From Lachnospiraceae bacterium (GTDB taxonomy: Bacteria > Bacillota > Clostridia > Lachnospirales > Lachnospiraceae): 64,000 bases of DNA. The DNA lies in NCBI GenBank assembly GCA_017460885.1, contig JAFUAB010000034.1:186001-250000 (forward strand), written 5' to 3'. The position numbers and the translations under genes are program-made. This document shows, in pieces, positions 34,455 to 43,783 of this stretch; positions within the stretch are counted from its first letter, which is position 1, and each line of letters starts with the position of its first letter. The notes beneath the pieces are model-generated. The model searched no databases, had not been told where the DNA came from, and worked only from the letters and a program-made list of their open reading frames with translations.

Positions 34455-37265
34455 TCATCTCGCCTTAAACTTCACCTTCACTTTACCTTTAACGCCTGAC
34501 CCGTCGTTGGAATATACCGTAAATGTAACCGTCCCGTTTTTATGAGGGATCATGACAAGTACAGCACCCATTGGAGAAAATTCACAATATGCGGACGCTA
34601 TAGCCGGATTGGAACTCACTACCGTCGCTCCACCTCCGGGACTGTCAAATTCATATGTATAATACTCATGGTCATAACTGTTATAATACTCTCTGACGCA
34701 ACATATATCCATTAAATATGTGTACTCGGGTTCATATATCCAGTTGATCGTACTGATCTTGTCCCACTTCGGAATTGGATTCCAATTGGTGGTATACTCC
34801 GTATACATTGCAAGTTTTTTGGCCGGTTGGGTAAAGTCCACCTCATAACTGCCGGATGCTCCGCTGCCGTCTGCAACGGTTGCAGTGACTCTGACTCCGG
34901 GATAAACTCCGTTCAATTCAAGATTCCCGGTATAGTCCTTGCTATAGCGGTTATACAGATCATAATCCGAACCATAAAGGCCCTGTATGATATGTTCCCT
35001 GGGAATTGAAAGCTTTCCGTTGCCAAGCTTTATCTTTTTGGAAAGCTTTATACTGTCACCATCCGCAAGATCAACAGTCTTTCTTTCGACACTGTCCGTG
35101 GTTTTATTATATACATACATAACAAGTATCGGAGCGTAATCCCATAACACCTTTTTGTTATCGGGAATACCGTAAGCAGTACCCGAGACCGCCTTAAGCT
35201 GTAAGGATTTACCATATCCGAGGACATTCGAATACCCGTTTTTGTTCCGGGGGACAACGCTGATATCCGAAGCAGGGGTAATTACATTTACCTTGATCAC
35301 CGCCTTCTTTTTGCTTCCGTCCTGTACCTGACAGGTGATATTAGCCTTGCCCTTGCCTGTTGCCAGAAGGATCGCTTTATTTCCGTTTGCGGAAATGCTG
35401 ACTGCCTTATCATTCGAGGTTGTCCAATTCAGCTTTACGGAATTGCTGATATCCTCACTTCCCGCGAATACATTTGCGTTTATCGTGATCTTCCGTTCGT
35501 TTACCCCGTCGGTACCTGCGATATTTACATTGTAAAGCTGTACGGATGTAAGTATCCCCTTTTTGTTTTTCTGGATGTTGTAATTTACACCTGTTTCAGC
35601 CGTGTCGAGTGTAATGACAGTCGCCTTTGCCGTTGAAACCGCATTACCGGATTCCGAAGACCGGGCTGTCCCTTTCGCGGAACCTGCAGTTACTCCCATC
35701 AGCTTTGCAAGGTCGATAATACCTGCGCCCATCTGAGGAGAACCACATTTGCTCACACTCTTTTTCAGTAACGCAGCCATCTCATCCGGTGATTTTACTC
35801 CGTTGGCACTCATGTAAAGAGCGCATGCACCCGAAACTATCGGTGTGGCCATGGAAGTTCCGTCGAGTATCGTATATGATGACGAACTCTCGTTGTATGT
35901 GGAATAGATGTCCGAGCCCGGTGCCGATATATCGATCTGATTACCAAAGGAGGAAAAATCCGATCTTTCACCGCTCTGATTAACCGAGCCGACGACTATT
36001 ATATGATTCTGACCCTTTTTATCCATGTCAAATGACGCGGGATAATGCAGGCTGTTTGAGGAAGAATTACCGGCAGATATCACAACCGTGATCCCGCTCT
36101 CATAAGCCTTTTCAATCACGGCTTTTTCTGCCGCAGCATACGTATCACCGCCAAGACTCATATTGATGATCTGAGCCTTTTTACCCTGTATGACATACTC
36201 TATCCCCTTGATCAGATTGGATGAGGAATAATGCTCTGTTGTTACCGCTTCTCCTTTCTCATCTTTTCCTCCGAATACATTCACGCAGAGCAATCTGACC
36301 CCGGGAGCTATACCGGCTCCACCCTTGCCGTTCCCTGCGGCGGCGGCAACTATGCCGGCCACATGAGTACCATGTCCGTTCTTACCTCCGTCTCCGGTCA
36401 CATCGTATGTCGAAAGTCTTCCTTTAAACTCTTCATGCCCCTGATATACGCCAGAATCGATCACTGCAACGGTTATATCGCTGCTTCCTCTGGTAACCGT
36501 CCAGGCATCATAGGTATGCACCATATCATGCATCCATTGGTAATTGTCACTCAGCGGGTTCAATGCGGGATCGTTTAACCCCAGCCCGCCTTCTATGATG
36601 TTATTTCCGTAAAAAGCTTTTTCCCAGGCAGCTCCCGCAGGATCTGCCCCGAGGTCATCTATTACTTCAATACCATCATCCGATTCCGGGTCATCAAGTG
36701 TGACAATATAGTCGGGTTCAACCGCCGGCAGATTGTTATCCGCTCTTGCACCGAGTTCAACGGCATCCGATACGGTCAATCCGGAATCCGATAGATCAAT
36801 GATAGCCACTCCAAGCTCATAACTGTCTAAGGTTCCGCCATAGGCCATTGCAGCAAGCATAGCCTGATCTTCATCTTCAACCAGACAGTAGACCCTGTCT
36901 CTGACATAATCAATCCCCTCTTCCATAGAGGAGACAGTGTCGGTGATATTATGTGATCGAACATCCTCTTTGATCTGAAGCTGATAATCCTTCAGTTCAA
37001 AATCATATACCACCCCCTGATCCGGTGTGGTCTGATCCTGATCGGATATATCATTGTCCATGCTTTCTTCTACCGAAACAGCTTCGTCAATATATGTCCC
37101 GGATTCATCTTCTACGGTATGTATCTCAATATTTTCTGAATCTTCCGTGTTTTCAACGGTTATGACAGAGCTTTCCTCCTGAGCCGCCACATTAGCAGGT
37201 GATCCGGTTACGATCATGCAGAATGCCAGTCCGACGGCCAATAATCTGCGAATTTGTTTATTCAT
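34455..37265 (-). CDS. secreted subtilisin-like serine protease (S8)
   Basis: A 936-residue protein with a signal peptide (about 1-28), an acidic pro-region (30-240), and an S8 catalytic domain with the triad Asp270 (AVIDSG), His298 (NGHGTHVAG) and Ser471 (DGTSMATP), plus oxyanion Asn400. A C-terminal half of about 400 residues holds Ig-like (BIG2-type) domains. No sortase motif is visible. It is likely extracellular, degrading proteins. It starts 11 nt after the rnfB stop; its GAGGT site overlaps that stop codon, so it is likely read from the rnf message. Confidence 0.92.
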   Translation of the reverse strand: MNKQIRRLLAVGLAFCMIVTGSPANVAAQEESSVITVENTEDSENIEIHTVEDESGTYIDEAVSVEESMDNDISDQDQTTPDQGVVYDFELKDYQLQIKEDVRSHNITDTVSSMEEGIDYVRDRVYCLVEDEDQAMLAAMAYGGTLDSYELGVAIIDLSDSGLTVSDAVELGARADNNLPAVEPDYIVTLDDPESDDGIEVIDDLGADPAGAAWEKAFYGNNIIEGGLGLNDPALNPLSDNYQWMHDMVHTYDAWTVTRGSSDITVAVIDSGVYQGHEEFKGRLSTYDVTGDGGKNGHGTHVAGIVAAAAGNGKGGAGIAPGVRLLCVNVFGGKDEKGEAVTTEHYSSSNLIKGIEYVIQGKKAQIINMSLGGDTYAAAEKAVIEKAYESGITVVISAGNSSSNSLHYPASFDMDKKGQNHIIVVGSVNQSGERSDFSSFGNQIDISAPGSDIYSTYNESSSSYTILDGTSMATPIVSGACALYMSANGVKSPDEMAALLKKSVSKCGSPQMGAGIIDLAKLMGVTAGSAKGTARSSESGNAVSTAKATVITLDTAETGVNYNIQKNKKGILTSVQLYNVNIAGTDGVNERKITINANVFAGSEDISNSVKLNWTTSNDKAVSISANGNKAILLATGKGKANITCQVQDGSKKKAVIKVNVITPASDISVVPRNKNGYSNVLGYGKSLQLKAVSGTAYGIPDNKKVLWDYAPILVMYVYNKTTDSVERKTVDLADGDSIKLSKKIKLGNGKLSIPREHIIQGLYGSDYDLYNRYSKDYTGNLELNGVYPGVRVTATVADGSGASGSYEVDFTQPAKKLAMYTEYTTNWNPIPKWDKISTINWIYEPEYTYLMDICCVREYYNSYDHEYYTYEFDSPGGGATVVSSNPAIASAYCEFSPMGAVLVMIPHKNGTVTFTVYSNDGSGVKGKVKVKFKAR

Positions 37266-37276
37266 ATCTTATTACC

Positions 37277-38071
37277 TCATATCTTAACAATTGCCTTTTT
37301 AGGGCACTTTTCCACACATGTTCCGCAATGGGTACACTTCGTCTGGTCTATGGCAGCCAGCGGTCCGTCCATGGTAATGGCTTCCGAAGGACAGTTGCGC
37401 ATGCACAGGCTGCAGCCGATGCAGCCTATCTCACAGGCTTTCATGACCACCGGCCCCTTGTCCTTGGACATGCAGGACACTATGTACTTCGCGTCATATG
37501 GCTCCAGAGAGATCAGGTGCTTGGGACATACCTCCACGCACTTGCCGCAGGCCTTGCAGGCTTCCCTGTCAACCTTTGCAACCCCGTTAACCACATGTAT
37601 CGCATCAAAAGGACAGACATCCACGCAGGAGCCGTACCCCAGGCACCCGTAATTACAGGATTTTGCGCCGCCATTTGGTACAAAACTAAGCATCCGGCAG
37701 TCGTGAACTCCCGAATAGTCATAATCCACCTTTGTCTTTTCGCAATCACCCTGGCAGTGAACATAGGCAACCTTTCGTTCACTTGCTTCCGCCTCGACTC
37801 CCATAATGCCGGCGATCACCTTGCCTACGGCTTCACCGCCAACGGGACATTGATTTACAGCGGCATCGCCTTTAACTATAGCTGCTGCCAGACCGGAGCA
37901 TCCGGGATAGCCGCATCCACCGCAATTATTGCCGGGCAATGCATCAAGTACGGCATCTTCACGCGGATCCGTTTCAACTTTAAACTTTATTGAAGCAACT
38001 CCGAGCAGCAGACCGATTATAAGGCCGGTGACTCCCACCAGTATAGTTGCAGTTATTATTCCGTTAATCAT
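37277..38071 (-). CDS. rnfB: Rnf complex subunit B (Fe-S electron carrier)
   Basis: A 264-residue protein: an N-terminal membrane helix (about 5-27), the four-Cys motif NNCGGCGYPGCSG (about 48-60), and ferredoxin-type clusters (CLGYGSCVDVCPFDAI, CKACGKCVEVCP, CIGCSLCMRNCP, CTHCGTCVEKCP). It takes electrons from reduced ferredoxin in the Rnf complex. It is the last rnf gene, with the subtilase 11 nt behind. Confidence 0.95.
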   Translation of the reverse strand: MINGIITATILVGVTGLIIGLLLGVASIKFKVETDPREDAVLDALPGNNCGGCGYPGCSGLAAAIVKGDAAVNQCPVGGEAVGKVIAGIMGVEAEASERKVAYVHCQGDCEKTKVDYDYSGVHDCRMLSFVPNGGAKSCNYGCLGYGSCVDVCPFDAIHVVNGVAKVDREACKACGKCVEVCPKHLISLEPYDAKYIVSCMSKDKGPVVMKACEIGCIGCSLCMRNCPSEAITMDGPLAAIDQTKCTHCGTCVEKCPKKAIVKI

Positions 38072-38123
38072 TTGATTTTCCTCATATTGGTTTACATAAA
38101 ATCAAGCAAGGACTGTCTCCGCT

Positions 38124-38702
38124 TCAAAGCAGACCGGAGAAGCCGCAGAATGCGATAGCCATCAGTCCCGCGGTCAGGAGCACTATAGGCATACCCTTAA
38201 ATGGCTTGGGAACATCGTTATACTGCATTTTTTCACGAAGTCCGGCGAGTATGACTATCGAGATCGTAAAACCGACTGCCGTGGCAAATCCGTTGACTAT
38301 TCCCTGCAGGATCCCGTATGACTTCTGAACATTGGTCAGAGCTACTCCAAGCACCGCACAGTTGGTGGTGATCAGGGGAAGATATACTCCCAGCGCCTTA
38401 TACAGAGACGGTATATATTTCTTAAGCACCATTTCCACAAACTGAACAAGAGCCGCTATAACAAGTATAAACACTATCGTCTGCAGATATGTCGCATCCA
38501 GTGGAGTCAGAATAAACTTATATATCACGCCTGCCACTGCAGATGCCAGAGTTATGACGAATATTACAGCAACACCCATACCTGCAGCTGTCCTGGTGTT
38601 CTTGGAAACTCCCAGGAAAGGGCACAGTCCGAGGAACTGACTCAGGACCACGTTGCTTACGAGTGAAGAACCTATCAGGAGGATCAGCAATTCCTTAACC
38701 AT
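38124..38702 (-). CDS. rnfA: Rnf complex subunit A
   Basis: A 192-residue, six-helix membrane protein with the RnfA motifs FLGLCPFLGVSK and TTNCAVLGVAL. The Cys residues in these motifs line the intramembrane [2Fe-2S] site shared with RnfE. It starts one base after the rnfE stop codon. Confidence 0.95.
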   Translation of the reverse strand: MVKELLILLIGSSLVSNVVLSQFLGLCPFLGVSKNTRTAAGMGVAVIFVITLASAVAGVIYKFILTPLDATYLQTIVFILVIAALVQFVEMVLKKYIPSLYKALGVYLPLITTNCAVLGVALTNVQKSYGILQGIVNGFATAVGFTISIVILAGLREKMQYNDVPKPFKGMPIVLLTAGLMAIAFCGFSGLL

Positions 38703-39614
38703 TTATTTGTCCTCCTTTCCTTCGGCATTATTTTCATTTTCTTCTTCAGGCTTGTCTTCAGCCTTATCTTCGGCCTTTTCCTCAGCCTCTTTTTCAGTCT
38801 TTTCATCAGCCTTGTTTTCGGTCTTTTCCTCAGCCTTTACCTCAGACTTTTCTTTGGGGTTTGCCTCGGCATCACGCCTTTTTGCACCCTCTTCAAGTGA
38901 TTCTCCGGGCACGGCTTCGGTATCTATGAATTTACGTGCGCATCCATCGCTCTCCGCGCAGTTGGCACAATCCATATCCACACAGCCCGATCCGATCTTA
39001 GACGCATCCTTACCTTTGGCTTCCATTGTCATTTTGACCTTATTCATGATCGCGGTAAGAGTCGCCAGCACAAAGAACGCACCCGGAGCCATTATAAAAA
39101 TACGGATCGGTTCGTAGGAGGCAGGCATAACCCTGGCTCCGAATATCTCTCCGGCTCCCAGCAACTCCCTGACGGCACCGATTATCGTCAGTGCACAGGT
39201 AAAGCCCAGTCCCATGCCTATACCGTCAAACAGAGAAGCAACCACTCCGTTCTTGGAAGCATAGCTTTCGGCGCGGCCGAGAATTATACAGTTAACCACG
39301 ATCAACGGAATATAAATTCCAAGAGCCTCGTACAGCGAGGGTATAAACCCTTCCAGAAGGAACTGAGTTATCGTAACAAAGCTGGCAATGATCACGATAA
39401 AAGCAGGAATCCTCACTCTGTCCGGGATCACCTTACGCAGTGCCGAGATCAGAGCATTGCTGAGTGCAAGCACAACCATGGTAGTCAGTCCCATGCCCAT
39501 ACCGTTTATTGCGGATGTTGTAACAGCCAGTGTAGGACACATTCCCAGCATCAGTACAAAGGTGGGATTTTCTTTAAAAAGGCCGCCCACGAGCCTGTCT
39601 TTTATTTCGCTCAT
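38703..39614 (-). CDS. rnfE: Rnf complex subunit E with long charged C-terminal tail
   Basis: Residues 1-195 are a normal RnfE core of six membrane helices (MLGMCPTLAVTT with Cys26; VNCIILGRAES with Cys109). It is followed by about 108 extra residues: a cysteine cluster (Cys211, 216, 219, 225), then a Glu/Lys/Asp-rich repetitive stretch (about 245-303). Typical RnfE proteins end near residue 200-230. The gene overlaps rnfG by 4 nt. The tail would face the cytoplasm and could bind a metal or partner. Confidence 0.93.
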   Translation of the reverse strand: MSEIKDRLVGGLFKENPTFVLMLGMCPTLAVTTSAINGMGMGLTTMVVLALSNALISALRKVIPDRVRIPAFIVIIASFVTITQFLLEGFIPSLYEALGIYIPLIVVNCIILGRAESYASKNGVVASLFDGIGMGLGFTCALTIIGAVRELLGAGEIFGARVMPASYEPIRIFIMAPGAFFVLATLTAIMNKVKMTMEAKGKDASKIGSGCVDMDCANCAESDGCARKFIDTEAVPGESLEEGAKRRDAEANPKEKSEVKAEEKTENKADEKTEKEAEEKAEDKAEDKPEEENENNAEGKEDK

Positions 39615-40213
39615 TGCATACCTCCTATCCCGTTATAGAAATAATACATACCGGCATTAACGGCATTTACGACCGCATTGGTTGTGATCGTCGCACCACT
39701 GATGGCATCGATCTCATTATCGGCTGTCGCTCCGTTTTTGGTATAGGAGAAGCTGGTCACCTTCCTGTTCTCAAACTGGGGTACAAGCACATCTCCGGCC
39801 TGCATTCCAAGACCGGCGGTCTCAGATATGGACAGGATCGAGATACCGTTCAGATTACCGTCTAAGGTTACTCCCATCATAAGAGTGATGTCCCCGCCAT
39901 ATCCCTCATGAGTAGTCACTGTAATTATATATCCGAGGAGTTCCTCATCTGCGGAAAGTGCCTCCATACAGTCGGTTATCTCTTCTCCTGGATACATGGT
40001 AAGCACCACGGATGTGGGACCGTCTGATTCAAATTCATCCGTCGTCTGATAAATCTCAGCCTCATCAAATACCTCGGAGCAGGCTTTTACAACGGCGAGA
40101 TCCTGCTGATAGGCGATGGGCTCCTTGGTTATTTCATATACGGCACCAAGCAAAACTCCGGCAATAACTGTTATCGCAAAAAGGATCAGAGCATCTTTTA
40201 TTCCGTCTTTCAT
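39611..40213 (-). CDS. rnfG: Rnf complex subunit G (covalent FMN protein)
   Basis: A 200-residue protein with one N-terminal membrane helix (about 6-27) and an extracytoplasmic FMN-binding domain. The SGAT motif at 172-175 has the Thr (175) that carries covalently bound FMN. It overlaps rnfD by 4 nt and rnfE by 4 nt. Confidence 0.94.
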   Translation of the reverse strand: MKDGIKDALILFAITVIAGVLLGAVYEITKEPIAYQQDLAVVKACSEVFDEAEIYQTTDEFESDGPTSVVLTMYPGEEITDCMEALSADEELLGYIITVTTHEGYGGDITLMMGVTLDGNLNGISILSISETAGLGMQAGDVLVPQFENRKVTSFSYTKNGATADNEIDAISGATITTNAVVNAVNAGMYYFYNGIGGMQ

Positions 40214-41148
40214 ATACGCTCCCCTCCTCTCCCGAATGCTTTGGGATATGTAATCTTTTCGATCAGAGGTACGATCAGATTACCGAGAATGATCGCATAA
40301 CTGACTCCCTCGGCGGAAGGTCCGAACAATCTGAATATACCTGTCATTATCCCAAGGAATATTCCGAATACATACTGTCCTATCTTGGTAATGGGACGCG
40401 TAGTATAATCGGTAGCCATAAAGAAAGCTCCCAGCATCAGTCCGCCTCCGGCCAGATGAGCTGAAATATATGCGGGATCCCATCCGTGTCCGGAAAAGAT
40501 CATCAGAAACAATACAAAGGATACGATATAAGATCCAGGTACCCTGAGATCTATGACTCCCATGATTATCAGGAAGCATGCTCCGATCGCTATGGCTATC
40601 ATGCTGGTCTCGCCAATGGTTCCGGATGTGGTACCGACCACCATACTGAGAATATTTACCGGTGATCCGGCTTTAAGTGCAGCCAGCGGCGTTGCACTCG
40701 ACACACCATCTCCCATTATCGGGAAATCCGTCATTATCCTGGTAAAACTCAGCAGAAGGAAACACCTTGCGCCCAACGCCGGATTCATGAAATTCTGCCC
40801 CAGACCGCCAAAGAGCATCTTAACAACCAGGATCGCAAACACTCCGCCAATAAGCGCTATCCACCAGGGTGCGGTACTCGGCAGGTTAAGTCCGAGCAGC
40901 AGTCCGGTAACCACGGCAGACATATCACCTATTGTGATCTTTTTCTTAAGTATCAGCTCGTATATGAGCTCGGTAAGCACTGCGGAAGCGACGCTGACCA
41001 GAATAAGGACCAGCGCATTTAATCCGAAATTGTATACACCGAATCCTGCAGCCGGCAGAAGCGCGATAACCACACAGGACATAATACGTCCGGTAGTTGC
41101 CTTCGACCTTATATGAGGATTCGAAGATACTTTTAATAATTTATCCAT
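40210..41148 (-). CDS. rnfD: Rnf complex subunit D (covalent FMN protein)
   Basis: A 312-residue membrane protein of about ten helices. The motif GVSSATPLAALKAG contains Thr153, the expected covalent FMN site. Motifs MNPALGARCF and MATDYTTRPIT are typical for RnfD/NqrB. It is a channel-forming part of the ion pump. It lies 13 nt after rnfC. Confidence 0.94.
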   Translation of the reverse strand: MDKLLKVSSNPHIRSKATTGRIMSCVVIALLPAAGFGVYNFGLNALVLILVSVASAVLTELIYELILKKKITIGDMSAVVTGLLLGLNLPSTAPWWIALIGGVFAILVVKMLFGGLGQNFMNPALGARCFLLLSFTRIMTDFPIMGDGVSSATPLAALKAGSPVNILSMVVGTTSGTIGETSMIAIAIGACFLIIMGVIDLRVPGSYIVSFVLFLMIFSGHGWDPAYISAHLAGGGLMLGAFFMATDYTTRPITKIGQYVFGIFLGIMTGIFRLFGPSAEGVSYAIILGNLIVPLIEKITYPKAFGRGGERI

Positions 41149-41161
41149 TCTCCGTCTCCTC

Positions 41162-42481
41162 CTACTTTTTCTTTCTCTTGCCCAAAATTATCTTACGCAT
41201 GGATTTGATAGACTGAGTCAGGGGTCTCTTAGCCGGACAGGTAAAGGAACAGCATCCGCATTCACAGCATTCCATACCTCCCAGACTCACAAATCTCTCT
41301 TCATCATAGTGCTCCGCACATTCTGCCAACAGCTTCGGCATGACACGTCCGGGGCATACCTCCACGCAACGTCCGCAGTTTATGCAGGCTGATGACTCCA
41401 TTGCGGATACATCATCATAGGTAAGCGCAAGTAACGCAGAAGCGGTTTTGGTAGTAGGAAGATCCAGATCGAATATTCCGAACCCCATCATGGGACCTCC
41501 GGATACGATCTTGACAGGTTCGGCAATAAAGCCTCCGGCTTCATCGATCAATTCGTGATAATTCGTACCGATATGAACCCGGAAATTGCAAGGATCCTTG
41601 ATAGCATCTCCGGTAACCGTTACAATACGTTCCATCAGCGGGCGCCTCTCCATCACACCGTGATATATCGCAACTACGGTGTCGATATTATCCACGATAC
41701 AGCCGGCATCCGCGGGCAGCATATCGGAGTTGATAGCACGTCCGGTTGAAGCATATATGAGCTGTCTCTCAGCACCCTGAGGATACTTGGTCTTCAACTC
41801 CTTAACACTTATCTTATGGTCGTCTGCAACGAGCGACCTGATCAGACTGATGCAATCCTTTTTGTTATCTTCTATAGCTATGATCCCTTTGGCATTATCA
41901 AAAAGCTTAAGAATGCACCTGAGACCACCGACTACCTTCTCGGGTTCCTCAAGCATCCTTCGGTAATCACTGGTCAGATAAGGTTCACACTCGGCTCCGT
42001 TTACGATCACATAATCAATCTTGTCGGGTTCTTTGGGGCTCAGCTTAACGTGAGTAGGAAAACCGGCTCCGCCCATGCCTACCACACCTGCATCACGTAC
42101 GCAGGCGATGATCTCCTCCACGGACATTTCATCCAGTGGTTTGGCATCGGGATATTCGACTTCCTTATATTCATTGTCATTTTCGATTATAATGCTTTCG
42201 ATCAGATCTCCGGTGACGACCCTTCTGGGTTCGATAGATTTGACAGTGCCCGATACACTACTGTAAATGGGCGCAGAAACAAAACCGCCGGCCTCCGCGA
42301 TCATCTGTCCCCGAAGCACATGGTCACCCTTCTTAACTATTGGTTTGGCCGGTGCCCCGATGTGCTGACTCATCGGATATACCAGTTCCCCCTTCGGCAG
42401 ATAGTCACGGATCGGCTTGTCTTTGGACAGGTCCTTCCCATCATACGGATGGATCCCGCCTGTAAAAGTATACTTAGCCAT
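41162..42481 (-). CDS. rnfC: Rnf complex subunit C (NADH-site subunit)
   Basis: A 439-residue protein from ATG 42481 (AAAGGAA upstream; another ATG at 42496 is less likely). It contains an N-terminal barrel-sandwich domain (GGIHPYDGKDL), an NADH/FMN-binding Complex1 51-kDa-like domain (GVVGMGGAGFPTHVKL), a SLBB region, and two 4Fe-4S motifs (CINCGRCVEVCPGRVMP; CCECGCCSFTCPAKRPL). It is the first gene of rnfCDGEAB, the gene order known from Clostridia and acetogens. Confidence 0.95.
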   Translation of the reverse strand: MAKYTFTGGIHPYDGKDLSKDKPIRDYLPKGELVYPMSQHIGAPAKPIVKKGDHVLRGQMIAEAGGFVSAPIYSSVSGTVKSIEPRRVVTGDLIESIIIENDNEYKEVEYPDAKPLDEMSVEEIIACVRDAGVVGMGGAGFPTHVKLSPKEPDKIDYVIVNGAECEPYLTSDYRRMLEEPEKVVGGLRCILKLFDNAKGIIAIEDNKKDCISLIRSLVADDHKISVKELKTKYPQGAERQLIYASTGRAINSDMLPADAGCIVDNIDTVVAIYHGVMERRPLMERIVTVTGDAIKDPCNFRVHIGTNYHELIDEAGGFIAEPVKIVSGGPMMGFGIFDLDLPTTKTASALLALTYDDVSAMESSACINCGRCVEVCPGRVMPKLLAECAEHYDEERFVSLGGMECCECGCCSFTCPAKRPLTQSIKSMRKIILGKRKKK

Positions 42482-42545
42482 TTCGTTCCTTTCCAATTAT
42501 GATAGATTGAAATAATCCGCAATAAGAAAAAATATTATGATTTTA

Positions 42546-42574
42546 TTGAAATTATTTCTTTTATATTTTACGAT
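42546..42574 (+). promoter_or_regulatory. promoter of the YprB-like gene
   Basis: TTGAAA (42546-42551) and TACGAT (42569-42574) with 17 bp between them, then AAAGGA 8 nt before the ATG. The same AT-rich 115-bp gap must hold the divergent rnf promoter, for which I could not pick clear boxes. Confidence 0.5.
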
Positions 42575-42596
42575 ATAAGTTAAAAGGATACAAGCT

Positions 42597-43694
42597 ATGA
42601 ATATTATCACAAAACAACTGAACATACGGGAAAACAGCATAGATCTCAGCAGATTCGGAAATTTAGACGATATTCTGTTCATTGATATAGAAACCACAGG
42701 TTTTACGGCCGCATCATCTTCGCTGTATCTGATAGGATGCGCTTTTTATGATGGGATTTCGTTTACCTGCAAACAGTTCTTTGCCGAGAAGCCGTCAGAG
42801 GAATCCGATATTCTCAGACAGTTTCTGGGATTTGCTTCCAAATACAGGATACTCATTCATTTTAACGGCAACAATTTCGACATCCCCTATATTCAGGAGA
42901 AATGTCAGAAATACGGATTGGAATGCAATATCTCGAGTATGATAGGCATAGATCTGTACAGAAGGATCTCTCCTCTCAAGAATTTTCTCAAGCTTCCGAA
43001 TGTAAAGCAGAAGACTCTCGAGCAGTATCTCCGCATTGACAGAAAGGATACATATTCGGGCAAGGATCTTATCAATGTATATCACGATTATGTGACTCTT
43101 TTTAATGTAGATGCATTATCAAAGCTTCTGACACATAATTCCGAAGATCTGCAGGGGATGATAAACATCTGTCCTATGTTGGGATACTCGGATATATTTA
43201 CCGAGAAGCTGACCGTTACCAAGGTTAATATGGACCGGTATACGGATATGGAAGGAAATGAAAAGGCCGAGCTTGTTATGAAGCTTAAACTCCCTTCTGT
43301 TCTCCCTCAGGAGATCACACACGCTGATTACGGGTATTATTTCAAAGGTGAGGGTGACACCGGTATACTCAAAGCTCCTGTTTTTGACTGTGAGCTTAAA
43401 TATTTTTATGCCAATTACAAGGATTATTATTATCTGCCCGAAGAGGACGAAGCGCTGCACAAATCCGTAGCAAGCTTTGTTGACAAGGATCATCGTGAGC
43501 AGGCCACCGCTGCCAACTGCTACACCAGAGTACACTCTCTGTTTCTTCAGCAATGGGAGCCGCTCTTCTCTCCTTTTTACAAGATCGATTATCACTCAAA
43601 GAATATCTTCCTCGAGATCACAAAGGAACGCAAACAGGATCGTGAATTCTTTTCAGCATATGTGTCTCATGTTCTGAACTATATTACAAGATAG
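42597..43694 (+). CDS. YprB-like RNase H-fold exonuclease
   Basis: A 365-residue protein whose first 190 residues form a 3'-5' exonuclease-type RNase H fold (DEDD): FIDIETTG (Asp30, Glu32), HFNGNNFDIPYI (Asp95), and a late HNSED motif. The remaining 175 residues are a family-specific extension. It matches the YprB ribonuclease-H-like group, whose substrate is not known. It is a single gene ended by a hairpin terminator and divergent from rnf. Confidence 0.8.
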   Translation: MNIITKQLNIRENSIDLSRFGNLDDILFIDIETTGFTAASSSLYLIGCAFYDGISFTCKQFFAEKPSEESDILRQFLGFASKYRILIHFNGNNFDIPYIQEKCQKYGLECNISSMIGIDLYRRISPLKNFLKLPNVKQKTLEQYLRIDRKDTYSGKDLINVYHDYVTLFNVDALSKLLTHNSEDLQGMINICPMLGYSDIFTEKLTVTKVNMDRYTDMEGNEKAELVMKLKLPSVLPQEITHADYGYYFKGEGDTGILKAPVFDCELKYFYANYKDYYYLPEEDEALHKSVASFVDKDHREQATAANCYTRVHSLFLQQWEPLFSPFYKIDYHSKNIFLEITKERKQDREFFSAYVSHVLNYITR

Positions 43695-43730
43695 GGATTC
43701 TCGGAATCTGATGGAAATAACAAATAAAAC

Positions 43731-43757
43731 AGGGACGGCCGGCTGCCGTCCCTTTAC
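43731..43757. terminator. bidirectional terminator between YprB-like and cheR genes
   Basis: An 8-bp stem AGGGACGG/CCGTCCCT (43731-43738 with 43746-43753) is flanked by T-rich sequence on both strands (TTTACTTTA on plus, GTTTTATTTG on minus). It lies between two convergent genes. Confidence 0.75.
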
Positions 43758-43783
43758 TTTACTATCCTGAATATGAAAACCGT

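Noticed and set aside
22945-37276. Accessory region as a prophage or integrative element.
   Set aside because: No integrase, phage structural or conjugation genes and no tRNA or attachment repeats were found; the region looks like a mosaic from repeated gene replacement.
37199-37993. A 264-codon plus-strand frame opposite rnfB and the subtilase start.
   Set aside because: rnfB with its Fe-S motifs is certain; the plus frame has no recognisable domain.
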